A DNA stretch of 64,000 bases, taken from NCBI GenBank assembly GCA_951812995.1, contig CATOTD010000005.1:62001-126000 (forward strand). Reading direction: 5' to 3'. The position numbers and the translations under genes were made by a program. The DNA is from an uncultured Gammaproteobacteria bacterium (GTDB lineage Bacteria > Pseudomonadota > Gammaproteobacteria > Eutrophobiales > Eutrophobiaceae). The notes below the pieces were generated by a model, which ran no database searches, was not told the DNA's origin, and saw only the letters and a program-made list of their open reading frames with translations. This document shows positions 1 to 10,664 of this stretch, in pieces (the first letter of the stretch is position 1; the number at the start of each line of letters is the position of its first letter).

Positions 1-2
1 GG

Positions 3-485
3 ATGCCTGGCGTTATCGCCGTCCTTTTGGGCGCAGGTGCAGACCCATACGCACGAGACGAGCATGGCTGGACCCCACTACACGGGGCATCAACCAGCGA
101 GTCGCCTGAGGTTATCGCCGCCCTTTTGAGCGCAGGTTCAGCCCCATACGCACAGAACAAGAATGGCCGAACTCCACTACACGAGGCAGCGTGGCGAAGC
201 AAGACACCTGGGGTTATCACTGTCCTTTTGGAGGTGGGTGCAGAAGTGAACGCACGGGACAAAGATGGCCAAACCCCATTGCACTTAGCAGCGGAGAACA
301 GCAGGACACCTGGGGTTATCACCGTCCTTTTGGACGCGGGTGCAGACGTGAATGCACGGGACAAGGATGGCCGAACCCCCTTTGACCTGATCCCCGAACG
401 GTCTTCGTTCGACAAGTTCCCTGGGCGGTCTTCGTTGCGAGACACCGATGTCTACCAACGGCTGAAAGGCACACAGTCCGACTAA
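3..485 (+). CDS. Ankyrin-repeat protein, 5' end outside window
   Basis: The frame encodes about four ankyrin repeats of the form TPLHxAA...VIxVLLxAGAxxxARDxxG, ending in a short non-repeat tail (FDLIPERSSF onward). The apparent start Met sits where the other repeats have Thr (TPGVI), so the true start is very probably upstream and this is the C-terminal part of a longer protein. Ankyrin repeats bind proteins and are frequent among effector-like proteins of host-associated bacteria. No secretion signal can be judged without the N-terminus. The stop is TAA. Confidence 0.8.
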   Translation: MPGVIAVLLGAGADPYARDEHGWTPLHGASTSESPEVIAALLSAGSAPYAQNKNGRTPLHEAAWRSKTPGVITVLLEVGAEVNARDKDGQTPLHLAAENSRTPGVITVLLDAGADVNARDKDGRTPFDLIPERSSFDKFPGRSSLRDTDVYQRLKGTQSD

Positions 486-651
486 TGTGGAGGGCACTTG
501 AATTGATCATCGCGGCGGGCGGCGCTCCCGCGAAGCCGGTTCGCCGTTAAAACAGCGCACATCTTTTAAGAGAAACCCCGTTATTTTCATCGGCCGCCGA
601 TCAGCTTACCTAAAACGCCAAGGACTGAACCTTCACCCTGTTGAGAACTAC

Positions 652-1380
652 TCAGCTTTGGGGCACTTGATAGGATAGCACTCGGTCGGCAAGTCTGGAA
701 AATGGCAGGCTCTGTAGCCAGACATCCCCATGTCCTTGTAGCGTAGCAAGGAATAATCCCTCCCCGCCGAAAAACATTGATTTGAGGTTGCCCGCCCGTT
801 CTATGTTGTAGTGAATACCTTTAGTAAACGCGACAAGACAGCCAGTATCAACCTTTAGCGTTTCACCTTGCATTTTTCTTTTTATCACGGTGCCGCCAGC
901 ATGAACGAAAGCCATACCGTCCCCATTGAGCTTTTGCAAGATAAATCCTTCACCACCGAAAAAACCGGCAGCGAGTTTCTTGGTAAATGCAATACTGATT
1001 TTCGTCCCCAGCGCCGCGGCAAGAAATGCGTCCTTCTGACATAACAGTTCCCCCTCCAGGCTTGCAAGATCCATCGGCATGATCTTGCCGGGATAAGGTG
1101 ATGAAAACGCTACTTTTTTCTTCCCCTGTCCATTATTAGTAAAATGCGTGAGAAAAATTGACTCTCCAGTCAGTACCCGTTTTCCGACATTCAACAGCTT
1201 GTCCATGACACCTTTGTCAGGAGACGAGCCGTCACCCATTATTGCTTCAAACCCAATGCCATCCTCCATGTAATTCATCGCTCCGGCCTCAGCGATCACT
1301 GTTTCCATCGGATCAAGCTCAATCTCGACGATCTGCATATCGTCACCCATGATGGTGTAATCTATCTCGTGGCTTCTCAT
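652..1380 (-). CDS. AIM24 / TIGR00266 family protein
   Basis: A 242-residue single-domain protein of the AIM24 family. It has the characteristic start ([18 protein letters not shown]), then [12 protein letters not shown] near residue 35 and [17 protein letters not shown] near residue 140. The family folds as a beta-rich, TRAP/tryptophan-RNA-binding-like barrel. In yeast the homologue is a mitochondrial inner-membrane protein, and the bacterial role is not established. Length is normal and the gene is intact. It is monocistronic on the minus strand, divergent from the DUF4124 gene; the ATG is preceded by GGAGAT. Confidence 0.85.
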   Translation of the reverse strand: MRSHEIDYTIMGDDMQIVEIELDPMETVIAEAGAMNYMEDGIGFEAIMGDGSSPDKGVMDKLLNVGKRVLTGESIFLTHFTNNGQGKKKVAFSSPYPGKIMPMDLASLEGELLCQKDAFLAAALGTKISIAFTKKLAAGFFGGEGFILQKLNGDGMAFVHAGGTVIKRKMQGETLKVDTGCLVAFTKGIHYNIERAGNLKSMFFGGEGLFLATLQGHGDVWLQSLPFSRLADRVLSYQVPQS

Positions 1381-1566
1381 AATTATCTCCTTAGTTTTTG
1401 TCCTATCGTTTCCAGTTTCAGATTTTACATAATTTATTGCCAGGCTACTTTTTTTGTATTCTCCTCATTCGACAAAGGGCAACACCGCTACAAAGAGTAT
1501 AAAACGTTATACTGATTTTGGTTTTTAATTGCGCTCTTGATGTTGTGCGATATGCTGTAATTAGCT

Positions 1567-2079
1567 ATGCTTTTGACTATGCGTTTAATCATTGGTTTGT
1601 TGATAGTGATCTTTGCCGTCTCGCCTGGTGCTGAGACGGTGTATAAAACTGTGGATAAAGAAGGCCGTATCATCTTCACAGACCGACCTTCCGAAGATTC
1701 AGAAACAATAAAACTTGATGAATTGCAGACCATCAAAAACCCTAACCCGATACAATATACACCAAGGCCAAAGCCACCTGCAGACAAAGGGCCGCCCTAT
1801 AAAACATTCATGGTTGCGGAACCCGCAGATGGGGCGGGGATCAGGCGTAATGACGGTAGTGTCCGCATTTCAGTAATACTTGAACCAGGACTGCGCTCGG
1901 GTCATAAAATTATCATTACGCTTGACGGCAAGGAAGTCTCGTCTGGTACAGCCAGCAGTGTTTCGCTCCAGAATATTGATCGTGGAACGCATAATATTAG
2001 CGCCCGCGTTATTGATGGCAATGCCGAAGAAATAATCTCAACAACAAGCCGTTTCTCGTTATTGCGTGCGTCATCATAA
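1567..2079 (+). CDS. DUF4124 domain-containing exported protein
   Basis: 170 residues. An N-terminal hydrophobic segment (LIIGLLIVIFAVSPGAET) looks like a Sec signal peptide with cleavage near residue 21. It is followed by the DUF4124 signature VYKTVDKEGRIIFTDRPSE, then a proline-rich linker (residues ~55-75) and a beta-rich C-terminal region (residues ~80-165) resembling an Ig-like fold. DUF4124 proteins are common periplasmic proteins in gammaproteobacteria with no assigned function. A start at the second Met (1579) is equally plausible. Confidence 0.75.
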   Translation: MLLTMRLIIGLLIVIFAVSPGAETVYKTVDKEGRIIFTDRPSEDSETIKLDELQTIKNPNPIQYTPRPKPPADKGPPYKTFMVAEPADGAGIRRNDGSVRISVILEPGLRSGHKIIITLDGKEVSSGTASSVSLQNIDRGTHNISARVIDGNAEEIISTTSRFSLLRASS

Positions 2080-2169
2080 AATATCTATAACGGCACTGTC
2101 TTGCATAACTGGTAGATGAATAACGTACTAAAAAACTGGCTGGATGTTGCTACTAACGGGTTTTAAAGA

Positions 2170-3201
<1,032 letters not shown>

Positions 3202-3252
3202 TCAGGCTTAAGGCCTCGGTAAGTGTAACGTAGCAATAATACATTATCTTCT

Positions 3253-4083
3253 ATGGATGGAGTGACTCAATTTCAGCACTGGTTACTTGAAAATGAAGCG
3301 ATACTGAGATCGTCTGCTTTCGTAATCCTGATCTTGATATTTGTAGCGCTGGAAAAACGCAAACCGGCGCGGTTGCCTGATAAAACTCACCGCTATCGGC
3401 GCTTAAACAATTTTTTATTGCTGGGGCTGAATATTATGACTGTTCGTCTATTGTTGCCGTTAGCCCTATTTGATGTCGCACTTTTTGCCGCGGAAAATAA
3501 AATCGGTTTTTTTAATATCTTGCCTATACCGTTATATTTGAATGTAATTTTGACATTCATTATTTTTGATCTGATGATTTACATACAACATGTCATCACC
3601 CATAAGGTTGGTTTTCTCTGGCGGATCCATCGCGTACACCACGCCGATATTGAGGTTGATGTCACAACAGGTATTCGTTTTCATCCGTTTGAAATAGTAC
3701 TTTCTCTGCTCTATAAAATGAGCCTGGTGGTGGTGATGGGGCCGGTTGCGTTTGCGATTGTTCTCTACGAGATCATGCTCAATGGGGCGGCATTGTTTAC
3801 CCATAGTAATATTGTACTGCATAAAAAAATTGAGCGTGGGCTGAGACGTTTTTTTGTAACACCCGCGATGCATCGTATACATCATTCTGCAATCAAACAG
3901 GAAACAGATAGTAATTTTGGTAATATACTTTCTCTTTGGGACAAATTATTTAAAACCTATCGTGCTGTACCAGCGATGGGGTATGATAAAATGCGTATCG
4001 GGCTGGCAGAATTTAGGCAGCCCGCATCGGATAAAATTGTGGCATTATTGAAAATCCCATTTACAACAGCAGGTAAATTATGA
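3253..4083 (+). CDS. Sterol desaturase / fatty acid hydroxylase family membrane protein
   Basis: 276 residues with about four hydrophobic segments in the first 190 residues. It carries the eight-histidine di-iron pattern of the family: HVITH (HxxxH), HRVHH (HxxHH), and a late HRIHH near residue 215. These membrane-bound non-haem di-iron enzymes hydroxylate or desaturate lipids; the substrate cannot be read from sequence. The 3' end overlaps the folD start by four bases (ATGA), so the two are probably co-transcribed and translationally coupled. Confidence 0.85.
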   Translation: MDGVTQFQHWLLENEAILRSSAFVILILIFVALEKRKPARLPDKTHRYRRLNNFLLLGLNIMTVRLLLPLALFDVALFAAENKIGFFNILPIPLYLNVILTFIIFDLMIYIQHVITHKVGFLWRIHRVHHADIEVDVTTGIRFHPFEIVLSLLYKMSLVVVMGPVAFAIVLYEIMLNGAALFTHSNIVLHKKIERGLRRFFVTPAMHRIHHSAIKQETDSNFGNILSLWDKLFKTYRAVPAMGYDKMRIGLAEFRQPASDKIVALLKIPFTTAGKL

Positions 4084-4946
4084 CGGCAAAAATAATAGAT
4101 GGAAAAAAAGTATCTGGCATCGTTCGCGAAGAATGGAAAGTTAGAGCCGATAGATTAAAGAAAAAAGGCATATTGCCGGGACTGGCCGTTATTATTATCG
4201 GCGATAACCCGGCCTCAAAGCTCTATGTTAATAATAAAATCAAGGCTTGCCATGAAGTCGGGCTACATTCCGAAGTGCATGATCTACCAAACGATATTTC
4301 TGCCGAGGCGTTGCTTGATTTAATTGAAAAATTAAACGAATTAAAAACAATTAATGGCATATTGGTACAGCTACCGTTGCCTGATCATATTGATGACAGC
4401 AAGGTATTGGGAACCATCAAAAAAGATAAGGATGTTGATGGTTTCCATCTCTACAACGTTGGCGCATTGATGACGGGAAATGCAGTATTTCCACCTTGTA
4501 CGCCGTTTGGCGTAATGCGCATGTTAGCCTATTATAACGTGCCCATCGCTGGACAACATGCTGTCATCGTCGGGCGCAGTAATATTGTCGGTAAGCCTAT
4601 GGCGATAATGCTGTTGCAAGAAGATGCAACCGTGACCGTCTGTACTTCAAAGACCAAGGACCTGGAAAAACATACGGCTAATGCGGATATTTTAGTCGTT
4701 GCAACTGGCAGACCAGCCATGATCAAGGCGGCACATGTTAAACCAGGTGCTGTGGTAATAGACGTTGGCATAAACAAACTCGAAAGTGGCAAACTGGTCG
4801 GCGATGTTGACTTTGAAGGCGTAAAGGACGTGGCCAGTCTGATCACACCTGTTCCAGGTGGTGTCGGCCCCATGACGATTACTATGTTGGTTGCGAATAC
4901 GGTTATAGCTGCTGAAAGAGACAGTGGTTATGCCCCAGATGACTAA
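4080..4946 (+). CDS. folD: Bifunctional methylenetetrahydrofolate dehydrogenase / cyclohydrolase
   Basis: FolD interconverts 5,10-methylene-, methenyl- and 10-formyl-tetrahydrofolate with NADP, supplying one-carbon units for purines and fMet-tRNA. Visible motifs are YVNNKIKAC (catalytic Lys), ILVQLPLPDHI, the dinucleotide-binding stretch GRSNIVGKPMA, and the C-terminal PGGVGPMTITMLVANT. At 288 residues it is full length and intact. It overlaps the upstream hydroxylase gene by 4 nt. The IS256-type element begins about 80 bases downstream. Confidence 0.97.
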   Translation: MTAKIIDGKKVSGIVREEWKVRADRLKKKGILPGLAVIIIGDNPASKLYVNNKIKACHEVGLHSEVHDLPNDISAEALLDLIEKLNELKTINGILVQLPLPDHIDDSKVLGTIKKDKDVDGFHLYNVGALMTGNAVFPPCTPFGVMRMLAYYNVPIAGQHAVIVGRSNIVGKPMAIMLLQEDATVTVCTSKTKDLEKHTANADILVVATGRPAMIKAAHVKPGAVVIDVGINKLESGKLVGDVDFEGVKDVASLITPVPGGVGPMTITMLVANTVIAAERDSGYAPDD

Positions 4947-5024
4947 ACCCCCTTTGTTTTTTTAACCCTGAAGGCAGGCCGTTGCATCACCTTGGCTTGC
5001 TTTTCAGAGTTATAACCGGATCTG

Positions 5025-6360
5025 GTGTCTGAATAGGTTGAAGTATGCGGCGTGCCTTGCTGAAATCGGTTTTGTCTAGCAATCGAAAGTAGCAAGAGGA
5101 GCACGCCACACATGACAAACAATACTGTGATTGATCTGGGTACACCAGAGGGCATTGATCCACTGACAGAACTAATCAAATCGGGTGCGAGGCAGTTAAT
5201 CACCGAAGCTGTCCAGGCAGAGCCAGATGCGTTGATGAGGCAGTATGATGATCAAAAAAAGACTGACGGATACCAGCGCGTTGTCCGCAGTGGCCATCAT
5301 CCAGAACGAGAGATCATCATCGGGGTTGGCAAGGTCAGCGTCGAGGTGCCCAATATCCGTAGCCGTGAAGGTACGCCAGAGAGCTTTCAATCTTTGCTTG
5401 TACCGCCCTACATCCGGCGCACAGCGACCCTGGATGCGGCGATTCCCTGGCTTTATTTGAAGGGTGTTTCGAGTGGTCAGATGCAAAGTGCACTGGAAGC
5501 GATTGTCGGACTGGAGGCTAAAGGGCTGTCGGCCAATGTCGTGGGTTGTTTGAAACGGCAATGGGAAGCTACATACAAGCAATGGTGTACACGTTCCGTG
5601 TCTAATGAATGGGTCTATATCTGGACTGATGGCATCTACAGTGGTCTTCGAGGTGACGATGGTTGATTGTGTTGCCTGGTCATCATCGGCGTGAACAGTC
5701 GCGGTCAGAAGCATTTTATGTCGATTGAAGAGGGTGTCAGGGAATCGAAACAGCGCTGGCGAGCAGTGTTGTTGTCGTTGCAACAAAGAGGCTTGGGTCA
5801 GCCCCAAAGCTGGCCATTGGCGATGGTGCTTTGGGTTTCTGGGCAGCCCTTGAGGCAGTGTATCCAGAGACTGATGTGCAACGTTGCTGGATGCACAAGA
5901 CCGGCAATGTGCTGAACTATCTGCCGAAGTCTGTTCAGGAGAAAGCAAAGCAGGGTCTGGATGGCAGAGGGCCGCGTTGACGCAGAGCAGGTGTTCGATG
6001 CATTTGAGGAACGTTTCGGCGCAAAGTATCCCAAGGCAGTGGCATGCTTATCGAAAGACCGTGATGCGTTGCTGGCATTTTATGACTTTCCAGCAGAGCA
6101 CTGGAGCCACATCAGGACAACGAATGTCACCCCGTCGAGCTTTGCGACAATCCGGCATAGAACACGCCAGGCTAAAGGTTGTGTCACGCGGAATACGATG
6201 CTGACGATGATCTGCAAGATGGGATTATGCGCCGAAGATTCCTGGCGCAAACTGAGGAGCTTCAGACACCTGGCCAAGGTGATTGGAGGCGTGAAGCTTA
6301 AAGATGGAATCGAGGTGAACGAGGACGACAAGGCAGCCGCATGATCAACTTGTCAGACAC
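5025..6360 (+). mobile_element. IS256-family element, lineage a (degenerate)
   Basis: Terminal inverted repeats are recognisable as GTGTCTGAATAGGTTGA at the left and the complement of TCAACTTGTCAGACAC at the right, followed inward by ATGCGG in both. The element contains one broken transposase gene. A second piece of the same lineage (left end only) lies at 53663-53770. I see no convincing target duplication. Confidence 0.75.
5112..6344 (+). pseudogene. IS256-family transposase, lineage a, broken
   Basis: Full-length IS256-type transposase sequence read across three segments. Segment one (5112-5666) ends in an in-frame TGA after IYSGLRGDDG, and the same frame continues with CCLVIIGVNSRGQKHF. 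A frameshift follows after LSLQQRGL, and another near 5980 leads into the C-terminal frame FDAFEERFGAKYPKAVACL ... EHWSHIRTTN. The conserved C-terminal IRTTN is followed by degenerated sequence. The mutator-type D-D-E transposase is therefore inactive. The upstream leader (CAAGAGGAGCACGCC) gives a good ribosome-binding site. Confidence 0.85.
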
Positions 6361-6494
6361 TACTTTTGACAATAACTCAAGAAAAGTATGCCCCGTGAAA
6401 AGTTTACTCGGCAATTTTATTGACCTAGCCACTGAAGCGATCTATTGCTTTTACTAATATTGAAAGGTTAAGTTCGGCCATCTATCATTACCGT

Positions 6495-6725
6495 ATGGAC
6501 ATGATCACGTTTTTAAATAAACATCCGGTGTTAGGGGCCTTTTCATCGGGATGTGGGTTGCCACCTGGCCAGCAACCATCGCAACCTATAGTTGCCACCT
6601 GGTGGATTTGGCAAGCTGGACTTGATTTTGAGATGGCATTCATGTTTGGTCTCTGTGTAGGTGGCCTGGTGTTTATAGCCTTCTGGCCTATCCAATTTAT
6701 TTGGGATATCTGGCACGATTATTAA
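6495..6725 (+). CDS. Small hypothetical membrane protein (doubtful)
   Basis: A 76-codon ORF with a hydrophobic stretch (MAFMFGLCVGGLVFIAFWPI) near the C-terminus and a Trp-rich end. I recognise no family. It lies alone between two IS elements and has no clear ribosome-binding site. It could be a remnant or chance ORF; the antisense ORF in the same place is no better. Confidence 0.3.
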   Translation: MDMITFLNKHPVLGAFSSGCGLPPGQQPSQPIVATWWIWQAGLDFEMAFMFGLCVGGLVFIAFWPIQFIWDIWHDY

Positions 6726-6830
6726 AACCGCCGCGCTCAACGGCTAGTGAGTGATACGCCAGCTGTTTCTCTAAAACCAAGCCCTTCACTCTCGAGGGTT
6801 GCCAATTATTCACAGCCCGTTATACCCTTA

Positions 6831-8000
6831 AGGAACCTCTGATTAATTAAGGATTTTCAAGCAAGTGGGCATCACTGTGCTCGATAGTAGCGAGCATTGA
6901 ACGTCTTGCTCATTACTCTCTTTCATTTCTCTTGTCCCGGCCTACTGTTTTCAGCTATCGTCCCTATTCCAGGCGTACTAAGCCACTGATAGCCGTAATA
7001 ATTGTTTCTTTGATAGCATAAGATTAATCAGGGCACAGTGGGCAAACAGGTGGTTCGCATTCTTGCCTGGCCCTTTGAATCTGACTTTGGTAAATCCATA
7101 TTGTCGCTACATGATATGAAAGACATGCTCAACCTTGGCACGGACTTTGGATTTGTGCCGGTTTTTAGCCTTGTCCTGTTCGGTCAGTTTGCGGTGACGT
7201 GAGCCTTTGACCTGGGTGTAGTCTTTTGCCTTGGGGTCATTATCCTTGAGTACGGATTGCTGACCCGCATAGGCACTATCTCCCCAAAGACGGGTCTCTT
7301 CTCCATGCAGTAGGTCTCCAAGTACCTGTGAGTCGTGGACATTGGCTGGTGTGGCAACAACAGAGTGTATCAGTTTGGTTTTGCTATCCACACCGATGTG
7401 TGCCTTCATGCCAAAGTACCATGGCTTGCCTTTTTTGGTCTGATGCCTATCAGGGTCACGGGTGTTGCTTTTGTTCTTGGTGGCGGTAGGCGCATTGATG
7501 ATGGTCGCATCAACAATAGTGCCTTTGGATACTTTCATGCCGTTTTCCTCCAGATAGACGGCAACAGCATCAAACAGGGCAACTCCGAGCTTGTTCTCCT
7601 CCAGTAGATGACGGCATTGACAGCGGGTGGTTGCATCTGGCACGGGTTCCTGACCTAAGTCTATCTGGGCAAAACACCGCATGGCAGGTGTGTCATATAA
7701 AGCCGCTTCTGTGGCAGGATCAGATAAGGCAAACCAGTGTTGCAGGAAGTAGATTCTCAGCATGCGTTCCAGGCCCACCGGACGGCGACCAGCAGGGGTT
7801 GGGGTAATGAGGCTCAATTACTGCAGTCAGCGCTTGCCAGGGAATGAGCTGATTCATCTCTTCGAGAAATATCTCTTTGCGTGTCTGCTTGCGGTATTTC
7901 TCGAATCCAGATACTGCCAGGCTTTTTTGTTGCATCTTTTGACCCTCCACTTAAAACATTGCGGTATTATCGTAGATTATGGCATTAATCAGAGGTTCCT
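6831..8000 (-). mobile_element. IS5-family element with TA target repeats, copy 1
   Basis: Inverted ends AGGAACCTCTGATTAAT and its complement ATTAATCAGAGGTTCCT are perfect and flanked on both sides by TA (6829-6830 and 8001-8002). The second copy is at 56830-57809. The internal transposase gene runs on the minus strand and is broken. The right end lies 27 bases before the restriction endonuclease remnant. Confidence 0.85.
6978..7950 (-). pseudogene. IS5-family transposase (TA lineage), broken
   Basis: The N-terminal part (7950 downward: [20 protein letters not shown]) and the main part (from about 7817: GLERMLRIYFLQHWFALSD ... GTIVDATIINAPTATKNK ... YFGMKAHIGVD) lie in different frames. A stop interrupts the C-terminus after KVEHVFHIM; the remaining C-terminal codons are recognisable by comparison with the copy at 56977. 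The DDE residues IVDAT, WGDSAY and KVEHVFH are all visible, but the protein cannot be made in one piece. Confidence 0.85.
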
Positions 8001-8027
8001 TAGAAAATACAATCAAGAAGGATAACA

Positions 8028-8598
8028 ATGCCCCATAATGATATTAATAAAACACTCTCAAACATCCTCAAAAAATATCAAGGCAACTTCTGCGATAAGG
8101 TTTATGTAGATGATTATGACTCTACAGATATTTTGATGGAAGCCTTTGGCATCACGCAAGATTTGAAGCGTGAAAACAAACAATTTTGGGGAAGACAACT
8201 AGGAATGTGTTGGCAACTTCTGGTAGTAGAGCTTTGCAAAAATACATGCTCTGACTTCAGTGGTGCTCTAAGATTCAGCGGCGACGAACCTTGCGACTTG
8301 GTCCTCGGAAAAGATGCTATTGACACAAAATATAGAGTAGGTTCTGGAGACTCTGGAACTTTGAAGAAATTCAAAAATTATGGATTACTTTTAAAAAGAA
8401 AAAGATTATCGGCCTGTGTTTCTATTTCTTCGAGAAGATAATCTTCCGGCTGCAATAACAGCTTGCCAAGCAGGCGGATAGTCTGTTTTCAATGGAATGG
8501 AAACATTCGAATATTTAAAGAATAATACAGGTTTTGATTTGTATGAATGGCTTTGCTTACAAAGAGATCAAAAAACATTCTTTATCAGCAGGGGTTAA
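8028..8598 (+). pseudogene. Type II restriction endonuclease, frameshifted
   Basis: The first 120 codons encode a protein with PCDLVLGKDAIDTKYR, a PD-(D/E)XK-like D...DTK core. At the A-rich run near 8391-8401 the coding frame shifts by one and continues as KEKDYRPVFLFLREDNLPAA ... CQAGG. A TAG then stands where a Trp codon is expected. A second shift leads to VFNGMETFEYLKNNTGFDLY ... QRDQKTFFISRG, ending at TAA 8596-8598, two bases before the methyltransferase ATG. The rejoined protein is about 190 residues and looks like a complete Type II enzyme. Either the gene is dead or there are homopolymer sequencing errors. I cannot name the recognition site. Confidence 0.75.
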
Positions 8599-8600
8599 AT

Positions 8601-9527
8601 ATGAATTATTTAGATCAAATAATCTTAGGTGACTACACATCCATAATGTCTGAGATACCTAATAAATCAATTGCGGCATGTATCACCGATCCACCATATA
8701 ACTATGAATTTATTGGTCGAAAGTGGAATTATAAGGAGATCAATAGGCGGATAGAGAGAGTCAAAGACAGTAATACCTTAGTTAAAAATATACCATATGG
8801 CAGTGGACTGGCTGGTGGGGTGCGCAATACTAGATGGTACGAAAGAAATCAGGAAAATACTATTGAATACACTAATTGGTGTAAACAATGGGGCCGAAAA
8901 TTATTTAGAGTGTGTAAGCATGGCACTCCTGTTGCTGTGTTTAATAGCACTAGGACAGCGGCACATGTTCAAGTTGCTCTAGAATATGCCGGATTTTATA
9001 CGCGGGATGTTTTAGTTTACCGAAGGCATTCTGGTATTCCAAAAGGGCTAAACCTCAAAAGTAAACTTGAAACAATGAACCATCCTGATGCGAAAAAATG
9101 GGATGGCTGGCATACGTGTTTTAGGAATGAGTGGGAATCAATTGTGTTGGTTCAAAAGCCACTCCTTAACAACTATTGGGAAACACTTCAAAAAACTGGA
9201 GTTGGCGTATTTAAGACAATCAACGAAGACGGATCTTTTCAGTCAAATATTCTCGAAGGCTATTATAATAAATACGAAAAGAAATTTGCACACTGTACCG
9301 TCAAGCCACTAGAACTAATAAAAAAATTAATACTTACATTAGTCCCAAAATCCAAAGATAATATTGTGTTAGATCCTTTCGCTGGAAGCGGAACAACATT
9401 AGTCGCAACTCAACAGCTTGGCTATCATTTTACTGGAATTGAAATAGAAACTGAATATGTAGAAATAATAAAAGAGCGCTTGTCAGATAGCTATCAGCTT
9501 ACGCTTGAATTCAAAGCTGGCACATAA
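8601..9527 (+). CDS. DNA methyltransferase, beta class (N4-C or N6-A)
   Basis: About 308 residues. The catalytic motif DPPYN is near residue 30 and the SAM-binding motif LDPFAGSGTT near residue 257, the order (IV before I) that defines beta-class amino-methyltransferases. The ORF track starts at 8547, but that overlaps the upstream nuclease. ATG 8601 follows AGCAGGGG and begins MNYLDQIILGDYTS, the usual start of this family. It pairs with the broken nuclease just upstream as a Type II restriction-modification system and appears intact, so methylation could persist without cleavage. Confidence 0.88.
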   Translation: MNYLDQIILGDYTSIMSEIPNKSIAACITDPPYNYEFIGRKWNYKEINRRIERVKDSNTLVKNIPYGSGLAGGVRNTRWYERNQENTIEYTNWCKQWGRKLFRVCKHGTPVAVFNSTRTAAHVQVALEYAGFYTRDVLVYRRHSGIPKGLNLKSKLETMNHPDAKKWDGWHTCFRNEWESIVLVQKPLLNNYWETLQKTGVGVFKTINEDGSFQSNILEGYYNKYEKKFAHCTVKPLELIKKLILTLVPKSKDNIVLDPFAGSGTTLVATQQLGYHFTGIEIETEYVEIIKERLSDSYQLTLEFKAGT

Positions 9528-9542
9528 CAAGGCACGCCCGCA

Positions 9543-9758
9543 ATGATGAAGAGGACTACCTTGATGGCATCCATGTCACCCGTTGCCAACGCCTATGTTC
9601 ATGAAAGCCAATACTTGGTTTCATTGCTTGATGAGCTTGAGGCGGGTGTAGCGTTGCTCACCGATAAAAGCTATGCCAGTGCTACCAACCGTGACTCACT
9701 GAAGGAGAGCGGTCTTGAGGCTGAAATCAACATCTATAATAATCCCTCTAAATATTAA
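9543..9758 (+). pseudogene. IS5-like transposase remnant
   Basis: A short fragment with NAYVHESQYLVSLLDELE and LTDKSYASATNRDSLKESG, matching the central part (second Asp region: VHDSQ...L...AD.aY.s) of IS5-type transposases. Both termini are missing and no inverted repeats are seen. It does not belong to the TA lineage next door. Confidence 0.6.
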
Positions 9759-9950
9759 GGGGATTAACACTGTACCAATGTTGCGTAAATAGGCGCTAGC
9801 ATTGCGGATATGTGGAAATGCAACATCAATCACAGTGTTGGTTGTGGGTAAGCGCGTTTTTTAATCACGCCGTAGCAAACTTTTAACGCAATATGCTATG
9901 CTGAAAAATCGAAATTACTTCATAGTTTCATGTTTATTACAGAGCCAAGA

Positions 9951-10664
9951 ATGACCGAGGATAACAATATTGACTTAGGCGAGCTGGAGAAGTTTTCCGC
10001 TAAAGCTGATCAATGGTGGGAGCCTGAGGGTGAATTTAAAATCTTGCATGATATAAACCCAACGCGATTAAGTTTTATCAAGCAACATACCGCACTGAAT
10101 AATGCCCGACTTCTGGATATCGGTTGTGGCGGCGGCATACTGGCAGAAGCCATGGCACAACAAGGCGCTATCGTCACGGGGCTTGATGCAAGTAAAGAAA
10201 ACATCGCCAGCGCCCATCAACACGCCACTGACAACAATATTAATATCGACTATGTGGTTAATACGGCAGAATTTTTTGCGCAAGATCATGCTAGCTACTT
10301 TGATGTAATCACTTGCATGGAATTGCTAGAGCATGTGCCTTATCCCATCTCCATAATCGAGGCGTGTCGTAACATGATTAAACCCGGCGGTCATGTTATA
10401 TTTTCTACGTTAAATCGAAATATTAAAACCTATTTATTTGCTGTATTAGCCGGCGAATACCTCTTGCAACGACTGCCAAAAGGCACCCATCGATATGAAA
10501 AATTTATTCGCCCTTCCGAATTATTTACCTGGTGCAAAGATAACAGTCTTGAGATGAACGATTTGGCTGGTATGCAATACAATCCCTTTTCAGGCCATTG
10601 TTCGTTAAACACACGCCCTGATGTCAATTATCTGCTCGATACCATAGCGACAACACATACATGA
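9951..10664 (+). CDS. ubiG: Ubiquinone biosynthesis O-methyltransferase
   Basis: UbiG carries out both O-methylations of ubiquinone synthesis with SAM. The N-terminus reads LEKFSAKADQWWEPEGEFK, then motif I LLDIGCGGGILAEAMA and CMELLEHV, as in E. coli UbiG. ATG 9951 (MTEDNNIDLGE) matches homologue length; the track's 9930 start would add seven residues. The end overlaps gph by 4 nt (ATGATC), so ubiG-gph-NDUFAF6-like form an operon. Confidence 0.95.
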   Translation: MTEDNNIDLGELEKFSAKADQWWEPEGEFKILHDINPTRLSFIKQHTALNNARLLDIGCGGGILAEAMAQQGAIVTGLDASKENIASAHQHATDNNINIDYVVNTAEFFAQDHASYFDVITCMELLEHVPYPISIIEACRNMIKPGGHVIFSTLNRNIKTYLFAVLAGEYLLQRLPKGTHRYEKFIRPSELFTWCKDNSLEMNDLAGMQYNPFSGHCSLNTRPDVNYLLDTIATTHT

